Assembly (NCBI GenBank): GCA_036387415.1
Contig: DASVTU010000033.1
Span: 434,001 to 498,000, forward strand
Direction of reading: 5' to 3'
Source: DASVTU01 sp036387415
GTDB taxonomy: Bacteria > Acidobacteriota > Blastocatellia > Pyrinomonadales > Pyrinomonadaceae
Length of the DNA stretch: 64,000 nucleotides
Of this stretch, positions 9,576-18,203 are shown in pieces. The notes under the pieces were generated by a model, which saw only the letters and a program-made list of their open reading frames with translations, was not told the DNA's origin and did not search any database. Both the position numbers and the translations under genes were made by a program. Each line of letters starts with the position of its first letter. The first letter of the stretch is position 1.

Positions 9576-9989
9576 ATGCAGCATCAATGGCCTGATGGAT
9601 TGCACGTCGCGCAGGTGAGAATCGCGCGCCCGACGGATAGGCTGACGGAGATTGTGAAGTTTTATTGCGGTGCGCTCGGACTAAAGCAGGTCGGCTCGTT
9701 TCAAAATCACGACGGATACGACGGCGTGATGATTGGCCTGCCGGATAGAGATTATCATCTCGAATTCACGCAACACGCGCATGGCGGCCCGTGTCCCGCG
9801 CCGTCGAAGGACAATCTGCTGGTGCTCTACGTCGAAGACAAACGAGGAATCGAACGGCTGGCCGAACGTCTGCGCGAACACGGCCATGAGCCTGTGCCGC
9901 CAGAGAATCCTTACTGGCAAGCGAAGGGTCTGACCTTTGAAGACCCCGACGGTTGGCGAGTGGTTTTGATGAACACGGCAGGCATTTGA
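9576..9989 (+). CDS. VOC (glyoxalase/dioxygenase) superfamily protein
   Basis: 137 residues, the size of a single VOC module pair. Two beta-alpha-beta-beta-beta units are visible: residues about 8-75 (VAQVRIARPTDRLTEIVKFY, start of unit 1; YHLEFTQH, its end) and about 80-135 (LLVLYVEDKRGIERLAERL; LTFEDPDGWRVVLMN). Candidate metal ligands are His9, the Glu in HLEF and the Glu in TFEDPDG. This resembles the YycE-like subgroup, whose substrate is unknown. The ATG at 9576 follows GAGGCACGTAGG. Confident on fold, not on reaction. Confidence 0.85.
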   Translation: MQHQWPDGLHVAQVRIARPTDRLTEIVKFYCGALGLKQVGSFQNHDGYDGVMIGLPDRDYHLEFTQHAHGGPCPAPSKDNLLVLYVEDKRGIERLAERLREHGHEPVPPENPYWQAKGLTFEDPDGWRVVLMNTAGI

Positions 9990-10001
9990 AAAAGCAACTC
10001 A

Positions 10002-10164
10002 CAGGATGGACAGGATAAAGACGTGCAGGATAGACCGGATGATGTGAAAGCGAGAAGGGGAAACGGGGCAAGGACGAAAGGGAAAGTCCAATCTCGGTTC
10101 TTTTCCCTTTACCCTTTTCGCCTTTTAACCTTTCCCGATGAGTTGTTTTATCCCGTCCATCCTG
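10002..10164. repeat. Inverted repeat between VOC and SLOG genes
   Basis: Outer arms 10002-10019 and 10147-10164 match with one mismatch (CAGGATGGACAGGATAAA). Inside are A/G-rich 7-mers (GAAAGGG, AAAGGGA) facing TTTCCCTTTACCCTTTTCGCC. Same intergenic family as the others; it lies 3' of the VOC gene. Confidence 0.7.
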
Positions 10165-10200
10165 TTTCTAATCCTATGAATTGCTTATCTGCTTAATAGT

Positions 10201-10752
10201 ATGAAAATCAGAATCGGAGTGATGGGTTCGGCTGGCGATACTGTGACGGAGGACGCGCTCGAAGCTTTGCGGGAGAAAGCTGAAGCGTTGGGGCGTGCGC
10301 TCGCTGCGCGGGACGCGTTTGTGCTGACGGGCGGAACGACCGGACTCCCGCACGTCGTCGGCAAAACGGCGCAAGCGCATGGAGCGTTGCACGTCGGCAT
10401 CTCGCCCGCCGCCAACGAGCGTGAGCACGTCGATGTCTTTCATTTGCCGACGGAAGGATGCGACCTTCTCGTCTATACGGGTTTCGGCCTCAAGGGTCGC
10501 AATGTTGTGCTGGTGCGCTCTTGCGACGTTGTGCTTTTCGTGCGCGGGTCGATGGGCGCGCTCAACGAGTTCACCATCGCGCACGACGAAGGCAAAATCA
10601 TCGGCTGCTTGACAGGCACGGGCGGCGTCGCGGACGAAGCCTTGCGGCTACTGGAAACTTTTAGCAAACGGACGAGCGCACGCGTCTTTTACGACCACGA
10701 CGCTGAACGTTTGCTGGGTGCTTGCATCGCTGCGTTGAAGGAGACGAGATAA
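10201..10752 (+). CDS. SLOG-family nucleotide-binding protein (TIGR00725-like)
   Basis: 183 residues with the Rossmann-like SLOG/LOG fold: an opening strand IRIGVMGSAG, the glycine-rich VLTGGTTGLPHVVGK at about 41-55, and a C-terminal strand/loop with VLFVRGSMGALNEF, the equivalent of the GGxGTxxE ligand-binding motif (here GSMGALNE). Relatives are called putative lysine decarboxylases or LOG-like; this small group has no proven substrate but is expected to bind a nucleotide or phosphoribosyl compound. ATG 10201 is the natural start. The CBM9-like gene begins 8 nt after its stop, so the two are probably co-transcribed. Confidence 0.82.
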   Translation: MKIRIGVMGSAGDTVTEDALEALREKAEALGRALAARDAFVLTGGTTGLPHVVGKTAQAHGALHVGISPAANEREHVDVFHLPTEGCDLLVYTGFGLKGRNVVLVRSCDVVLFVRGSMGALNEFTIAHDEGKIIGCLTGTGGVADEALRLLETFSKRTSARVFYDHDAERLLGACIAALKETR

Positions 10753-10760
10753 GGAAGCGG

Positions 10761-11417
10761 ATGTCGAACGTCATCGAAGTACGCCGCGCGAACGCGGAAG
10801 TTGGGGCAGGTGATTTCGCACATGAGGCGTGGGATAGGGCGCGTTCCGTCTATATCAACCGCTACTGGTCGGGCGCGGAGGCTCCGGCGGGGCGTCATGC
10901 GGAGGCGCGTCTCATCTGGACTGAGACGGCGCTCGTCGTGCGTTTTGTCTGCGCGCAGACCGAGCCACTGGTGGTTAGCGACGCGCCCCGAGTGGAACAG
11001 AAGACCATCGGATTGTGGGAGCGCGACGTGTGCGAAATCTTTCTCGCGCCGGACGCACGCGCGCCCGAACGCTATTTCGAGTTTGAGGCCGCGCCGACGG
11101 GCGAGTGGCTTGATTTGGCGATTCATACTCTACCGAACAGACGCGACACCGACTGGCGCTTCAACTCCGGCATGACGACGGCGGCGCGCATCGAAGAAAA
11201 TTCCATCATGATTGCGATGCGTGTGCCGTGGGCGTCGATGTTGAGCGTGTCGGCGACGAAACGCCCGCCGCGCGTCGGCGAACGCTGGCGCGTCAATCTT
11301 TTTCGTTGCGTCGGCGCAGGCGACGAGCGCGGCTATCTCGCATGGCAACCCACCGAAACACCGCAACCCACCTTCCACGTCCCGCAAAAATTCGGCTGGC
11401 TCGACCTGAAAAGATAG
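10761..11417 (+). CDS. Carbohydrate-binding family 9-like (CBM9-like) protein
   Basis: 218 residues from ATG 10761, chosen because AAGGAAG precedes it by about 5 nt; a TTG at 10722 would overlap the upstream gene. The beta-sandwich pattern of CBM9-like proteins is clear: ARLIWTETALVVRFVCAQ, LWERDVCEIFLAPDA, YFEFEAAPTGEWLDL, an amphipathic VPW segment, and a final RWRVNLFRCVG...YLAWQPT, with FHVPQKFGWL at the end. There is no signal peptide. Family members bind sugars or sit next to carbohydrate enzymes, but a ligand cannot be predicted here. It converges with the PilZ gene across a heptamer hairpin. Confidence 0.8.
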   Translation: MSNVIEVRRANAEVGAGDFAHEAWDRARSVYINRYWSGAEAPAGRHAEARLIWTETALVVRFVCAQTEPLVVSDAPRVEQKTIGLWERDVCEIFLAPDARAPERYFEFEAAPTGEWLDLAIHTLPNRRDTDWRFNSGMTTAARIEENSIMIAMRVPWASMLSVSATKRPPRVGERWRVNLFRCVGAGDERGYLAWQPTETPQPTFHVPQKFGWLDLKR

Positions 11418-11533
11418 AAAGGCAGTAGACAGTAGTCAGTAGAAAAGCTTTCTCTTTGTTATGTGACGAGCAAACGGTAGTACAGCAGTCAAACGTTTTT
11501 ATGCTGGCTACTGTCTACTGTCTACTGCTTTTC
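11418..11533. repeat. Heptamer-type inverted repeat between convergent genes
   Basis: The left arm, from about 11421, is made of 7-mers GCAGTAG, ACAGTAG, TCAGTAG. The right arm (about 11505-11531) reads CTACTGTCTACTGTCTACTGC. It fills the gap between the CBM9-like and PilZ genes and could terminate both. Confidence 0.75.
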
Positions 11534-11534
11534 G

Positions 11535-11984
11535 TCATTTTTTGAGGGTGTCGAGATATTTGGTTAAGAGGCGGCGGTCGTCGTCGCTCATTTCGGTGAT
11601 GCGTGCGCCGATGATGTAGGAGGTTTTGTGGCCTTCTCTTTCGAGTTGTTCGTAGCGCATGGGCGTGGCGCGCAAGCTTATCGACGTGCTGTTGGGGAGT
11701 TCGAGTGTGATGTCGAGTCCGCGATTGTTGCCGGAGAGGTAATGTTCGCCGATGCGTATGGCGGGGACGATGATGGCGAGTCCGGTCTCGCTGATGTCGC
11801 ATGTTTCGCCTGTGAGCGAGGGCAGACGCGGCTTCGTCACCGTCGCGTTGGCCGTTTCAACTTTGGCTTTGGATTGAGAGAGCGCGACCGTGGCGGGCAA
11901 CGTTGCGCGATAGCGCCGTGCGCGGCGACGATTGCCGACGAAGGCGCGCAGTCGGCTTGCGATGGAGCGTACCAATTCCGGCAT
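11535..11984 (-). CDS. PilZ-domain protein
   Basis: 149 residues. The c-di-GMP binding motif pair is present: RRARRYRATLP (the RxxxR element) and, after a short strand, DISETGLAI (D/NxSxxG). The rest forms the PilZ beta barrel, ending in a helix (DDDRRLLTKYLDTLKK). I prefer ATG 11984 because the protein then begins with the basic helix ahead of the motif; the start at 12050 would add a hydrophobic stretch that looks like translated upstream DNA. It is a probable receptor for the c-di-GMP made or degraded by proteins such as the HD-GYP/GGDEF protein at 6.1-8.6 kb. No effector domain is attached. Confidence 0.85.
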   Translation of the reverse strand: MPELVRSIASRLRAFVGNRRRARRYRATLPATVALSQSKAKVETANATVTKPRLPSLTGETCDISETGLAIIVPAIRIGEHYLSGNNRGLDITLELPNSTSISLRATPMRYEQLEREGHKTSYIIGARITEMSDDDRRLLTKYLDTLKK

Positions 11985-12110
11985 ATTGCCATCCACTTCG
12001 CATGGGCACCCTCCGCAGAAGAGTGCTGTCGGGAGCAAGAGGAGGGGCAAACACTCAAGCGCGCGTCTGAACCTACGCGAGCGCCCGGTCTTGTCTAACT
12101 TTTTTCGCGC

Positions 12111-12941
12111 TTACTTGACGGACGAAACTTTGAGCGGTTTGCCGCCCGTGTCTTTGCTGGCGATGCCGCCCGCATCCATGAAGAAGGAGAGTCGCCCCGT
12201 CCGACCGTAGCGCAGAGGCTCGGCTCTGACGGCGTAGCTACGGTTCTCCTTGCCGAGCATCAACTGAAATTGATAGCCGAGTGCTTGGCCGCGCGCCGTC
12301 TCTTGAGCGACGAGACCTTCGCTGGCGAGCGTCGCCAAGTCTGCATAGACGCCCTCGTTCTTCGAGTGGTAGACGAATTGCGCTTTGGCAATCTGCTGCA
12401 ACTCTGCCTGCACTTCACTGTGGTGCGCCGCGATGCGCGCTTCCATGAAAAACTGCTTGCCCTGCTTTTTGACGAGTTCCTGATTGGCGCGGTCGCCGAC
12501 AATCCACGCGCTGCCGTCGCGCACGAGCGTCACGGGTTCGGTCTGCGCTTCTCCGCTCTTGGCGTCCGCGACACGCATGAAGACGGTCGCCGTCTCGCCG
12601 CTTATCTGCTCGCCGTTGATGTCGATTTTTTCGGGTATATCGCGCGCGAGGTTCTCAAAGTCAGGACGCAATTCCTCGTACTCTTCCGCGCTCAAACCCT
12701 CAATCGCGGGTCGGTAGATGGACATGCCGAACGCTTCGCGAAAACGCTTCTCGCGCATCGCTTTATAAAACTCACGCACCACGTCCGACGGCGCGGCTCC
12801 GGCCTTCGCCGCCGCGTTTTGCACCGAAGCGACGGAGACATTGGCGGCAGCAACGTTGGAGAGTGAAATGATGTGCAGCGCGATGATGAAGAAGACGGGG
12901 ATGAACTGCGAAGCGAGACGATTTCGTGTGCGGGTATTCAT
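12111..12941 (-). CDS. Exported protein with NTF2-like and pseudopilin-like regions
   Basis: About 276 residues. A signal peptide or anchor (PVFFIIALHIISLSNVAAA) is followed by a region like DUF4878/NTF2-type domains (DVVREFYKAMREKRFREAFGM...VTLRDGSAWIVGD). The C-terminal part (about 170-270) resembles the globular part of type II/IV pseudopilins: a long helix AELQQIAKAQFVYHSKNEGVYADLATL, then GYQFQLMLG and FFMDAGG. The combination is unusual and I know of no function. ATG 12941 is preceded by AAGGATTAAG. The gene is flanked by PilZ and OPT genes on the same strand with wide gaps. Confidence 0.7.
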   Translation of the reverse strand: MNTRTRNRLASQFIPVFFIIALHIISLSNVAAANVSVASVQNAAAKAGAAPSDVVREFYKAMREKRFREAFGMSIYRPAIEGLSAEEYEELRPDFENLARDIPEKIDINGEQISGETATVFMRVADAKSGEAQTEPVTLVRDGSAWIVGDRANQELVKKQGKQFFMEARIAAHHSEVQAELQQIAKAQFVYHSKNEGVYADLATLASEGLVAQETARGQALGYQFQLMLGKENRSYAVRAEPLRYGRTGRLSFFMDAGGIASKDTGGKPLKVSSVK

Positions 12942-13039
12942 CAACAACTTAATCCTTCAGATGGCTCGAACGTCGTTGTGCGGCGCGACTCCCATACACA
13001 AAGAAGCGCGCCGCACAATCCCTAGAGGACAGCGAAACC

Positions 13040-13086
13040 AAAAGCGTCGCCGCCCGCGCGCTCTGTTCAGAGAGGACGCGGGCGGC
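13040..13086 (-). terminator. Terminator after the OPT transporter gene
   Basis: Arms 13049-13058 and 13077-13086 form a perfect GC-rich 10-bp stem. On the minus strand it is followed by GACGCTTTTGGTTT. It begins 6 nt after the OPT stop codon. Confidence 0.7.
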
Positions 13087-13091
13087 CAGTT

Positions 13092-15497
13092 TCACCGACG
13101 ATTGACGGTCGCGGCGTCGCCACCGCTATCGAGCCGACGCCCCTTGAGCAACAATTCGCGCCCGACGAGATAGAGCAACAGCGTCAGCACAGCGAACGGC
13201 AGCAGCGATAGTGCGTCCGAATAGTCGCCCGCATGAAACGGGTTGTGCTCCTCCGCCCAACGCTGGAAGCTCTGGTTTATCGCGGCGAGACGCGGCACGC
13301 CCGCCATGAACGCGATGATGATGCCCGCAATCGCGCCGCCCGCGATGTAGCCGGAAGCCATCAACACGCCCGGACTCTTGTCGCCTTCGGCGACGAGTTC
13401 TTCTTCGGTCAGGTTACGATGCGCCAGACGCCGACGCAGATTCTTATCGACGAGATAGCGAATCAAACCGCCGATAAAAATCGGGCTTGAAGATGAAAGC
13501 GGCAGATAGACGCCGACCGCGAAAGCGAGCGACGGAATCCCCGACATCTCAAGCACGACGGCAATCATGACACCCAAAAGTACCAACCCCCACGGCAACT
13601 CGCGGTTGAGAATGCCCTTGATGATGTAGGACATCAGCGTCGCTTTGGGCGCGGCGAATTTCTCGACCGTCGCGCCGTTGGCGCGTGTCGTCTGCGTGCC
13701 ATTGATGCCGGGGTCAACGAAGTAGACGGGCGCGCCTTGTTCGTTGACGAGATACTTGCCCGCAGGCGCGCCGCGTTCGTCAATCCTGTGCCAGACGCCG
13801 TAGGTGGTCGTGTCGGCGATGCCCTGCGTGCCGGGAATGCTTTCGCGTTCGGTTATCTCCGAAGGATTCACACGCACGTCCGCCGGAAGGTTCAAAGAGT
13901 TGGCGGGCACGTAGACGGTCGAACCATCGTTGAGACCCAGAAGAATCGGGCCGAGGACGAGCGCAGATGCGCCCGCGCCGATGAGAATCGCAATCTGCTG
14001 TCGTCGCGGCGTACCGCCGACGAGGAAGCCGGTCTTCAAATCCTGCGAGGTCGTGCCGCCGTTCGAGGCGGCGATGCAGACAATCGCGCCGATGGAGAGC
14101 GCCGTCACGTAGTAACTCGAACCCGTCCAGCCGATGATGAGAAAGATAAGACACGTCAAGAGCAGCGTGGCGACCGTCATACCGGAAATCGGATTCGACG
14201 AGGAACCAATTTCACCCGTCAGACGCGACGACACGGTGACGAACAGGAAACCGAATGCCACAATCATCAACGCGCCGAGGATGTTGCCCTGAAGATGCAA
14301 CTGCGGAAAAATCATAATCATGGCGAGGAGCACAACGGTTCCCGCCAGCACGAATTTCATCGGCAGGTCTTGGTCGGTGCGCGGCACGCGTCCGGTCTGC
14401 GCCTGTCCGCCACGAAGGTCGGCGAGTCCGGCCTTCATGCCGTGCCAGATGGTCGGCAGACTGCGGAACAGACTGATGATACCGCCCGCCGCGACCGCGC
14501 CCGCGCCGATGTAGAGCACGTATGCGCCGCGTATCTCGTCGGGCGTCATGCCGCTGATAGGCGTCGTTCCGGGCGGGACGACGGTTGCACCGAGAAAGTC
14601 GCCGAAGAACGAAATCATCGGAATCAAGACGAGGTAGGCGAGCACGCCGCCCGCCGCCATAATCGCCGCGATGCGCGGCCCGATGATGTAGCCGACGCCG
14701 AGAAGCGCGGGCGATGCCTCGACCGCCACCGAACCGTTCCTGAAAGGCGCGCCGAAAACCTTGCCCGGAACCTCTTTCCAAGCATAGAAAGATTTCATCA
14801 GCGTCGTGTAGACGAGCGCGATGCCGAAGCCCGCAAAGATGGTCTTGGCTCCGGTGTTCGTTGCGCCGTCGGCTTCTGCGGCGGCGTGTGCGGCACGCGC
14901 TTCGTCGGAGGCCGCCGCACGCGATTCGTCGCTTGCGCCCGCCTTCAAAACTTCGGCGCACGCCGTCCCCTCTGGATATTTTAAGACGCCGTGTTGCTCG
15001 ACGATGAGCGCACGCCTGAGCGGAATCATCATCAGGATGCCGAGCAATCCGCCGAGCAAAGCGACGAGCATCACGCGTGTCAGTTCGAGGTCGAAACCGA
15101 GAATCATAATCGCGGGCATCGTCACGCCGACGCCAAACGCGATTGACTCACCCGCCGAGCCTGCCGTCTGCACGATGTTGTTCTCCAAAATCGTCGCGTT
15201 GCGTGCGCCGAACTTGGAGAAGATGCGAAAGAGCGTAATCGAAATGACCGCGACCGGAATCGACGCGCTCACCGTCAACCCGACTTTCAAGACGAGATAG
15301 AGAGACGACGCGCCGAAAACAATACCCAGAATCGTGCCGACGATGACGGCGCGGATGGTTAGCTCCGGCATCTCCGTCGTGGCAGGAATGTACGGGCGAA
15401 ACGCGCCCGGCGCGCCCGGCTCATCCGGCTTGTATCCGACAATATCTGGATATTCGTTGGTGGTCGGCTTGGCAACGTCTACGACTCCGCTGGACAT
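13092..15497 (-). CDS. OPT-family oligopeptide transporter
   Basis: 801 residues with about 14 membrane segments spread along the chain. Characteristic OPT segments are present: ELTIRAVIVGTILGIVFGAS near residue 45, the strongly conserved NNIVQTAGSAGESIAFG near 105, KYPEGTACAEVLKAG near 175, and late GSSSNPISGMT. OPT proteins import peptides, or metal chelates in some branches, using the proton gradient across the inner membrane. A soluble insert of about 100 residues (about 545-640, with WHRIDERGAPAGKYL and YFVDPG) sits between two late membrane segments. The gene is transcribed alone, divergent from the M14 peptidase gene, which could digest imported or external peptides. Confidence 0.93.
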   Translation of the reverse strand: MSSGVVDVAKPTTNEYPDIVGYKPDEPGAPGAFRPYIPATTEMPELTIRAVIVGTILGIVFGASSLYLVLKVGLTVSASIPVAVISITLFRIFSKFGARNATILENNIVQTAGSAGESIAFGVGVTMPAIMILGFDLELTRVMLVALLGGLLGILMMIPLRRALIVEQHGVLKYPEGTACAEVLKAGASDESRAAASDEARAAHAAAEADGATNTGAKTIFAGFGIALVYTTLMKSFYAWKEVPGKVFGAPFRNGSVAVEASPALLGVGYIIGPRIAAIMAAGGVLAYLVLIPMISFFGDFLGATVVPPGTTPISGMTPDEIRGAYVLYIGAGAVAAGGIISLFRSLPTIWHGMKAGLADLRGGQAQTGRVPRTDQDLPMKFVLAGTVVLLAMIMIFPQLHLQGNILGALMIVAFGFLFVTVSSRLTGEIGSSSNPISGMTVATLLLTCLIFLIIGWTGSSYYVTALSIGAIVCIAASNGGTTSQDLKTGFLVGGTPRRQQIAILIGAGASALVLGPILLGLNDGSTVYVPANSLNLPADVRVNPSEITERESIPGTQGIADTTTYGVWHRIDERGAPAGKYLVNEQGAPVYFVDPGINGTQTTRANGATVEKFAAPKATLMSYIIKGILNRELPWGLVLLGVMIAVVLEMSGIPSLAFAVGVYLPLSSSSPIFIGGLIRYLVDKNLRRRLAHRNLTEEELVAEGDKSPGVLMASGYIAGGAIAGIIIAFMAGVPRLAAINQSFQRWAEEHNPFHAGDYSDALSLLPFAVLTLLLYLVGRELLLKGRRLDSGGDAATVNRR

Positions 15498-15790
15498 CGT
15501 TGTGACCTCCGATATGTTTTGTCTAAAAGCGGGGAGTACAAAGGGATTCTGACTGCCGTTACTTTACACGCGCAGCACTCTCCTAAGCAAGCCACTTTAC
15601 GTCAAAAACCCGCTCACCGAACGCCTGAGAATTCCGCCCGCACAACCGCGCACGCGCCGCACGCGTGGCCTTCCGTAGCCATATTTTCATCGGTCGTCAT
15701 CTCTCTCCGCATCCGTCGCCCTGTGCTAAACTGCGGCGCGCTCTCGCGTCTCTCGTTTTATCTACTTCAACTCATGCCGGAGTTTCCGAA

Positions 15791-18202
15791 ATGCCCACAC
15801 GCACGTTCGCCCGCGCGCTCGCCCTCGCCGCGCTTCTCGCCCTCAACTCCTTCGCGCAGACGCACCCCGCGCGACTGTTTAATCAGACGCAAACGGCACA
15901 CGACGGCGCGGTCGGAACGGCGACTAATCTTGCATCAGCTATGACGACGCAGGCGAGCGTGCCCGCGCCCGAAGATGTGATTGGCTTTCGTCCCGGCGAC
16001 GACCGCCGTCTGGCGAGTTGGCAATCAATCGTCGAATATTTTCGCAGGCTCGATGCGGCGAGCGACCGCGTTCAGTTTGAAGAATTAGGACGGACGACGC
16101 TCGATGCGCCGTTTGTGTTGGCGACCATCAGCGCGCCTGAAAACCTACGGCGACTCAAAGAGTTTCGAGAGATTCAGCGCCGACTCGCCGACCCGCGCAC
16201 GCTCGGCGCGAATCCCGACCGCCGCGCCGCAGAGCTTATCGCACGCGGCAAGACGGTTGTGCTCATCACCTGCGGCATTCATTCGACGGAAGTCGGCTCG
16301 ACTCTTTCGAGCATGCTCGTCGCGCATCGTCTCGCGTCGTCGAACGAACGTGAAGTGTCGGAGATTCTCAACAACACCATCGTGCTGCTCGTGCCGTCGC
16401 TCAATCCCGACGGCGTTGACATCGTGAAGAAGTGGTACGACCGCACGCTCGGCACGCCCTACGAGGGCACGTCGCCGCCCACGCTCTATCATCACTACAC
16501 GGGACACGACAACAACCGCGACTGGTACGCCTTCACGCAACGCGAGACTCAACTCACCGTCGATAAGATTCACAACCTCTGGCATCCGCAAATCGTCCAC
16601 GACATTCATCAACAGGGCGCGCTCGGCGCGCGTCTCTTTCTGCCGCCCTATATGCAGCCCGTCGAGCCAAACGTCTCGCCAAAAATCGTCGAAGGTTATA
16701 CGGAACTCGGCAGTTTCATGGCACGCGAGATGACGACAGCCGGTTTCCGTGGCATCACGACCAACTCAACCTACGACGCATGGACGCCCGCACGCGCCTA
16801 TTCGCACTATCACGGCGGCGTCCGCATCCTCTCCGAGACGGCTTCCGCGCGCATAGCTTTGCCCATCACTGTCCGCTTCGAGGATTTGCGCCCCGACGAA
16901 GGCTACGACCCGCGCCGTGTTTCCGACACCTTCTTCTCCATCTGGCCGGGCGGCGAATGGCGTCTCCGCGACATCACCAACTACATGACGACCGCCGCCT
17001 TCACGCTCATGCGTCATGCGGCGCAGAACCGCGAGCGTTGGCTCCGTCGTTTCTATGAAGTCGGCAGAGAAGCCGTGCGACCTCGCCGTCCGGGAGAGTT
17101 GTTCGCGTGGATTATTCCACCGACGGAAAACGCCGGAACGCTGCTCGCCACGTTAGAGAGAGGCGGCGTGGAAACAATCCCGATTGATAAAGTGTCGATT
17201 GATGGTATTGCTTATCCGGCGGGTTCAAACGTGATTCCCATGAATCAGCCTTACGGCGGCTTCGCCAAAGCATTGCTCGAAGCGCAGCGTTATCCTGATT
17301 TGCGCGACGCGTCCGGCCATCCTATTTCGCCCTACGACGTGACGGCGCACACACTCTCGTTGCTGATGGGAGTCGAGGCCAAACCGATTTACAAACCCTT
17401 CCGTTATCGTGAAAAACTCGTCGGCGGTAAGGCACGCAACAGTGGGTGCGGTGGCAACAGACCGCCACGCCGTGCTCTTTATAAATCCCACGTCGCCGCG
17501 ATGGACGAAGGCTGGACGCGTTGGGTGCTCGAACAGGCGGGAAGTTGCTTTGAGCACCTGCCGCTCGAAGATGCGGAGATACGACGCGGAGACTTGCGTG
17601 CAAAGTTTGATGTCATCGTCATTCCAGACCAGTCGGCGCGCAATATTCTGGAAGGCCACAGGCGCGGGACGATGCCCGAAGAGTTGACGGGTGGAATCGG
17701 AAACGAAGGCGTCGCGGCGTTGCGCCGTTTCGTCGAAGACGGCGGCACGCTCATCTGTCTCAACCGTGCTTCCAATTTCGCTATCGAACAGTTGAGTTTG
17801 CCTGTGCGCGACGCGGCGGTCGGCCTGAAGCGTACGGAGTTTTACGTCCCCGGCTCTATCCTGCGTATCGAGTTGGACACGACGAACTTTATCGCGGCGA
17901 CGATGCCTAAGCAGTCGATTGCGTGGGTGGAGGATTCGCCTGTTTTTGAAATAGTCGGCGGCGGCGAGGCGGCGCGTCGCGTGCGCGTCGTCGCGCGTTA
18001 TCCCGAACACGGAGACCCTCTGCTCTCCGGTTGGCTGCTCGGCGGCGCGCGACTTCGTGGCAAAGCCGCGCTCGTCGAAGTCGCACTCGGCGCAGGACGC
18101 GTCTATCTCTTTGGCTTTCGTCCGCAGTATCGCGCGCAATCGTTGGCGACTTACCCGCTACTGTTGCGCGCCATTACGCATGCGGAAAACGTCGCCCCGT
18201 AG
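15791..18202 (+). CDS. Exported M14-family zinc carboxypeptidase-like protein
   Basis: 803 residues from ATG 15791, chosen because a signal peptide starts there (MPTRTFARALALAALLALNS, cleavage near FAQT); a start at 15665 would put 42 unlike residues ahead of it. The M14 domain lies at about 60-430: ITCGIHSTEVGSTLSSM supplies zinc ligands His and Glu (HxxE), SLNPDG and HDNNRDWY follow, and IVHDIHQQG supplies the third ligand His. The C-terminal third (ENAGTLLATLERGG, GGTLICLNRASN, YLFGFRPQYRAQS) looks like a glutamine-amidotransferase-like accessory domain common in large bacterial M14 proteins. Its stop is 1 nt from the stop of the convergent flavoprotein gene. Confidence 0.9.
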   Translation: MPTRTFARALALAALLALNSFAQTHPARLFNQTQTAHDGAVGTATNLASAMTTQASVPAPEDVIGFRPGDDRRLASWQSIVEYFRRLDAASDRVQFEELGRTTLDAPFVLATISAPENLRRLKEFREIQRRLADPRTLGANPDRRAAELIARGKTVVLITCGIHSTEVGSTLSSMLVAHRLASSNEREVSEILNNTIVLLVPSLNPDGVDIVKKWYDRTLGTPYEGTSPPTLYHHYTGHDNNRDWYAFTQRETQLTVDKIHNLWHPQIVHDIHQQGALGARLFLPPYMQPVEPNVSPKIVEGYTELGSFMAREMTTAGFRGITTNSTYDAWTPARAYSHYHGGVRILSETASARIALPITVRFEDLRPDEGYDPRRVSDTFFSIWPGGEWRLRDITNYMTTAAFTLMRHAAQNRERWLRRFYEVGREAVRPRRPGELFAWIIPPTENAGTLLATLERGGVETIPIDKVSIDGIAYPAGSNVIPMNQPYGGFAKALLEAQRYPDLRDASGHPISPYDVTAHTLSLLMGVEAKPIYKPFRYREKLVGGKARNSGCGGNRPPRRALYKSHVAAMDEGWTRWVLEQAGSCFEHLPLEDAEIRRGDLRAKFDVIVIPDQSARNILEGHRRGTMPEELTGGIGNEGVAALRRFVEDGGTLICLNRASNFAIEQLSLPVRDAAVGLKRTEFYVPGSILRIELDTTNFIAATMPKQSIAWVEDSPVFEIVGGGEAARRVRVVARYPEHGDPLLSGWLLGGARLRGKAALVEVALGAGRVYLFGFRPQYRAQSLATYPLLLRAITHAENVAP

Positions 18203-18203
18203 A

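Noticed and set aside
13737..14984. 415-codon plus-strand frame
   Set aside because: Antisense shadow of the OPT transporter; Arg/His/Asp-rich with no motif.
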